This document shows positions 61,484-64,000 of a stretch of DNA of 64,000 nucleotides, piece after piece (the first letter of the stretch is position 1; each line of letters begins with the position of its first letter). The position numbers and the translations under genes were made by a program. The notes under the pieces were generated by a model, which was given only the letters and a program-made list of their open reading frames with translations, was not told the origin of the DNA and made no database searches. Origin of the DNA: Rheinheimera sp. EpRS3 (lineage in GTDB: Bacteria > Pseudomonadota > Gammaproteobacteria > Enterobacterales > Alteromonadaceae); NCBI RefSeq assembly GCF_001513785.1, contig NZ_LNQS01000011.1:62001-126000 (forward strand), given 5' to 3'.

Positions 61484-63727
61484 ATGAAGCTATTTACTAA
61501 GTCGGTGTTGTCAGCGGCCATTCAGGCCGGCCTGTTTAGTGCAGCTGTTGGTTTTTCTCCTGTGTTACTGGCACAGGAAAGTGACAAAGACCAAAGCGGC
61601 AAGCAGCAGGAACTGGAAACCATTACTGTTACCGCGCAAAAGCGCAGCCAGAGTATTCAGGAAGTGCCAATCTCTATCGCCACCCTGTCCGGCGAGAAGT
61701 TTGACACCATTTTCTCTTCCGGTGATGACATTACAGCTTTGGCCATTAAGGTGCCAGGCCTGTATGCCGAAACCTCTAACGGTCGTGCGGCACCACGTTT
61801 TTATATCCGTGGTTTGGGTAATACTGATTTTGACTTAGCTGCATCACAACCGGTGTCCATTATTATGGATGACGTGGTGATGGAAAACGTGATTTTAAAA
61901 AGCTTCCCGCTGTTTGATGTGCAACAGGTAGAAGTGATCCGCGGCCCGCAAGGTACACTATTTGGCCGTAACACTACAGCCGGTATTATCAAATTTGACA
62001 GCGTAAAGCCAACCCAGGATTTTGATGCCTATGTTAAATCTACCGCCGGCACCCTCGGTATGTTTAACCTGGAAGGCGCTGTGGGTGGCGGTTTAACCGA
62101 TGAACTCTCTGCACGTATGTCACTGTTATCACAGCATCGCAGTAACTGGGTAGACAACAGCTACACCGGCGAAAGCGACGTTATGGGTGGTTACAATGAA
62201 CGCGCCGGCCGGTTACAGTTTTTGTATGAAACAGCCGACTTCGATGCGCTGTTAAATGTACATTCCCGCAATTACGACGGCACATCGAGCCTGTTTCGCA
62301 AAAATATTCTGACTCCGGGCAGCGACAAGCTAAACGAAAATTATGATCGCGATACGGTGGCTTATGACGCTGATGGCTACAATCGCCAGAGTTACGATGC
62401 CTGGGGCGCCTCACTGAAGTTTGACTTCCGCTTTGATGGCATGACACTTACCAGCATTTCAGCACTGGAGCGCGCAGATGGCGGCGGTATTGGCGATATT
62501 GACGGTGGCAATCCCGGCCAGGCCGGTCCTGCTAACCCGGACAATGCGGTCACTGAAGATCAGTTAAAAGATTTAAAACAGTATACTCAGGAAATCCGTC
62601 TGGCCAGCGACACCTCTGGTCCGCTAAGCTGGCAGGCCGGTGGTTTTTACTTCGACTCAACCTTTGGTGTAAACAGTATTGACGGTTTCTTCGGTGCCAC
62701 TGAAGTGTTCCACGGCAATACCAGTTGGGCGCTGTTTGGCCAAACTACCTATAAATTCACCGATAAACTGGATGTTACCGCCGGTATCCGTTATACCGAC
62801 GATGTAAAAACCTTCTCGGTAGGCCAGCAAAATGTTGACGGCTTTGCTCTGGTTATCGGCGCAGCACAAATTCAGCAGTATGATCCCATCAAGGTATCTG
62901 ACGACCAAATCAGCTGGGAGCTAAGCGCCAACTACCGTTTAACCGATAAAACCAGCTTATTTGCCCGTGTGGCAGAAGGTTTCCGTGCCCAGTCTATTCA
63001 GGGCCGTGATGTGGCGTTTGAAGCACCGCCGTCAGTCGCTGATTCAGAAACCATTACGTCATTTGAAGTGGGCGCTAAATCAGACTTACTGGACAACACC
63101 TTGCGCCTCAATGGTGCGGTATTTTACTACACCATTGACGACATTCAGTTATCTGCCATTGGGGGTGAAACCCAAGGCAACCAGCTGATTAATGCTGACA
63201 AAGGCGTCGGTTACGGCTTTGAGGTTGACTTTGATTACCGCGTGCTGACCAACCTGAGCCTGGGCGGCGGTTTTAGCTACAATAAAACCGAACTGAAAGA
63301 CGACAACTTAACAGTAGCACCATGCGGCTCTGGCCTGTGTACCGTGCTTGACCCGCTTAACGCGCAGGATTTAGCACTGATCAACGGTAACCCGTTCCCG
63401 CAGGCGCCAAAAACTATTCTGACGTTAAACGCGCGCTATGATTTCCCGGTACAGGGTGGTGAGATTTATGTTTACGGCGATTATCAGTTACAGGGCAAAA
63501 CCAACCTGTTTTTGTATGAATCAGCCGAGTTTAAATCAAACAACAACTACGAAGCCGGTTTACGCCTAGCCTATGTTAATTACGACAGTAATTACGAAGT
63601 AGGTGTGTTTGGCCGTAATATTACTGATCAGGACAACCTGAAAGGTGCTATCGACTTTAGCAACCTGACTGGTTTTGTTAACGAGCCTCGCACCTTTGGT
63701 GTTGATTTTAAAATCAGCTTTTATTAA
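61484..63727 (+). CDS. TonB-dependent receptor
   Basis: 747 residues, ATG at 61484. A signal peptide (VLSAAIQAGLFSAAVGFSPV then LLA) is followed by the TonB box ETITVTAQKR, a plug (EVPISIATLSGEKF, RFYIRGLGNTDFDLAASQPV, VQQVEVIRGPQGTLFGRN) and a beta barrel that ends in KISFY with terminal aromatic. It imports a scarce ligand across the outer membrane using proton-motive force. Its CIRCA-like repertoire (no siderophore cassette nearby) leaves the ligand unknown; sugars, thiamin-like compounds or metals are all possible. A single extracellular disulfide is likely (APCGSGLCTV). Confidence 0.92.
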   Translation: MKLFTKSVLSAAIQAGLFSAAVGFSPVLLAQESDKDQSGKQQELETITVTAQKRSQSIQEVPISIATLSGEKFDTIFSSGDDITALAIKVPGLYAETSNGRAAPRFYIRGLGNTDFDLAASQPVSIIMDDVVMENVILKSFPLFDVQQVEVIRGPQGTLFGRNTTAGIIKFDSVKPTQDFDAYVKSTAGTLGMFNLEGAVGGGLTDELSARMSLLSQHRSNWVDNSYTGESDVMGGYNERAGRLQFLYETADFDALLNVHSRNYDGTSSLFRKNILTPGSDKLNENYDRDTVAYDADGYNRQSYDAWGASLKFDFRFDGMTLTSISALERADGGGIGDIDGGNPGQAGPANPDNAVTEDQLKDLKQYTQEIRLASDTSGPLSWQAGGFYFDSTFGVNSIDGFFGATEVFHGNTSWALFGQTTYKFTDKLDVTAGIRYTDDVKTFSVGQQNVDGFALVIGAAQIQQYDPIKVSDDQISWELSANYRLTDKTSLFARVAEGFRAQSIQGRDVAFEAPPSVADSETITSFEVGAKSDLLDNTLRLNGAVFYYTIDDIQLSAIGGETQGNQLINADKGVGYGFEVDFDYRVLTNLSLGGGFSYNKTELKDDNLTVAPCGSGLCTVLDPLNAQDLALINGNPFPQAPKTILTLNARYDFPVQGGEIYVYGDYQLQGKTNLFLYESAEFKSNNNYEAGLRLAYVNYDSNYEVGVFGRNITDQDNLKGAIDFSNLTGFVNEPRTFGVDFKISFY

Positions 63728-63748
63728 TTGCTGAGTTAGGTATAACAG

Positions 63749-63775
63749 CCGGTTCGTCTGTATTGGACGAACCGG
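63749..63775 (+). terminator. Stem-loop downstream of the TonB-dependent receptor
   Basis: CCGGTTCGTC (63749-63758) pairs perfectly with GACGAACCGG (63766-63775) around TGTATTG, followed by TTTGC. It begins 21 nt after the stop. The T tract is short, so termination may be weak. Confidence 0.6.
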
Positions 63776-63861
63776 TTTGCTCACACCAACACGCCGTAAA
63801 CCCATCCCTGGGGGCTCGATTCGGCCATCCTGGCCTGCAACGGTTGGCTTAGAGCAAACCG
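63773..63861. repeat. Intergenic repeat-like element bounded by 10-bp inverted repeats
   Basis: CGGTTTGCTC (63773-63782) and GAGCAAACCG (63852-63861) are exact inverted repeats enclosing small hairpins CCCATCCCTGGG (63801-63812) and GGCCATCCTGGCC (63823-63835). CGCCGTAAACCCATCCCTGG and the GGCCATCC core resemble dispersed intergenic repeats I remember from several gammaproteobacteria. Copy number in this genome cannot be read from one window. Confidence 0.5.
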
Positions 63862-63984
63862 CTTCTCCCTATGGCGTTCACATCACTTTCATCCAGCGAA
63901 TAAATCTGCGCTTTCATCGATTCTGATTGCACACTTGCTTTGCCCCACTTAGTCTGTCGCCATAGTATTTTTCTGGAGCAACAC

Positions 63985-64000
63985 ATGCCGGATTTTCGCA
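63985..64000 (+). CDS. Start of a gene that runs off the window
   Basis: ATG at 63985 with GGAG at 63975-63978 (6 nt spacing) opens a frame beginning Met-Pro-Asp-Phe-Arg. Only five codons are visible, so no family can be named. It is separated from the TonB receptor by the repeat-like element. Confidence 0.4.

Overview
The window is a chromosomal segment of about 50% G+C from a gammaproteobacterium. Gene families and gene order point to the Alteromonadales/Chromatiales group (Rheinheimera, Alishewanella, Arsukibacterium or a near relative). That placement is inferred from protein character: GGEEF cyclases, a PgaB-like deacetylase, a TonB receptor, an SCP2-type UbiJ and the rhlB-gppA / trxA-rho layout. 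No rRNA, tRNA, CRISPR array, transposase or phage gene is visible, and coding density is very high.

Layout. (1) 1-800: end of a SprA-type putative metalloprotease gene and a small flagellar-rod-like protein. (2) 0.9-6.8 kb: the bioH / comF(gntX) / nfuA neighbourhood, with an M14 carboxypeptidase gene set between comF and nfuA, then a secreted polysaccharide deacetylase. (3) 6.8-15.0 kb: a complete minus-strand aa3/caa3 cytochrome c oxidase operon, coxB (with fused cytochrome c), coxA, ctaG, coxC, surf1, an SCO-like Cx3C protein, ctaA, ctaB, SCO, with a small DUF2909 gene on the opposite strand. (4) 15.3-22.5 kb: lexA with a perfect SOS box, plsB, tesB, an EVE-domain protein, two small unknowns and a DUF885 lipoprotein. 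(5) 22.7-31.3 kb: a diguanylate cyclase, ubiE-ubiJ-ubiB, tatABC, a small LxCYD protein, tatD, a second diguanylate cyclase and hemB. (6) 31.3-38.1 kb: a tight four-gene minus-strand operon (TVP38/TMEM64 membrane protein, six-hairpin glycosidase-like protein, GT4 glycosyltransferase, and a fusion of alkaline-phosphatase-like and endonuclease/exonuclease/phosphatase domains) that looks like an undescribed glycan or glycolipid system. (7) 38.2-46.3 kb: a proline iminopeptidase, chaB, a Cu/Zn SOD lipoprotein without its active-site arginine, gppA-rhlB, trxA-rho and ndh. (8) 46.3-58.5 kb: nucleoside salvage (deoA, cdd, an MFS carrier) running into a methionine salvage locus (ybdL, yafV, mtnB, mtnC, mtnD, mtnA, mtnK) that carries two MetJ operators. 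A LysR gene and a TPR-like protein gene lie inside it, the latter followed by a striking hairpin array. (9) 58.5-64.0 kb: a redoxin, a DsbD/ScsB-type thiol-disulfide protein, a TonB-dependent receptor, and a structured repeat before a gene that starts at the window edge.

How it fits together: most of the window is core physiology (respiration, quinone and heme synthesis, Tat export, lipid synthesis, transcription termination, SOS, methionine recycling). The parts that standard annotation explains least are the TVP38-glycosidase-GT4-phosphodiesterase operon; the 55.94-56.11 kb hairpin array, where two hairpins share an identical 9-nt loop on different but self-complementary stems and are followed by C-rich loops and a terminator; the Arg-less SodC; the SCO-like Cx3C protein of the cox operon; and the inverted-repeat-bounded element at 63.8 kb.
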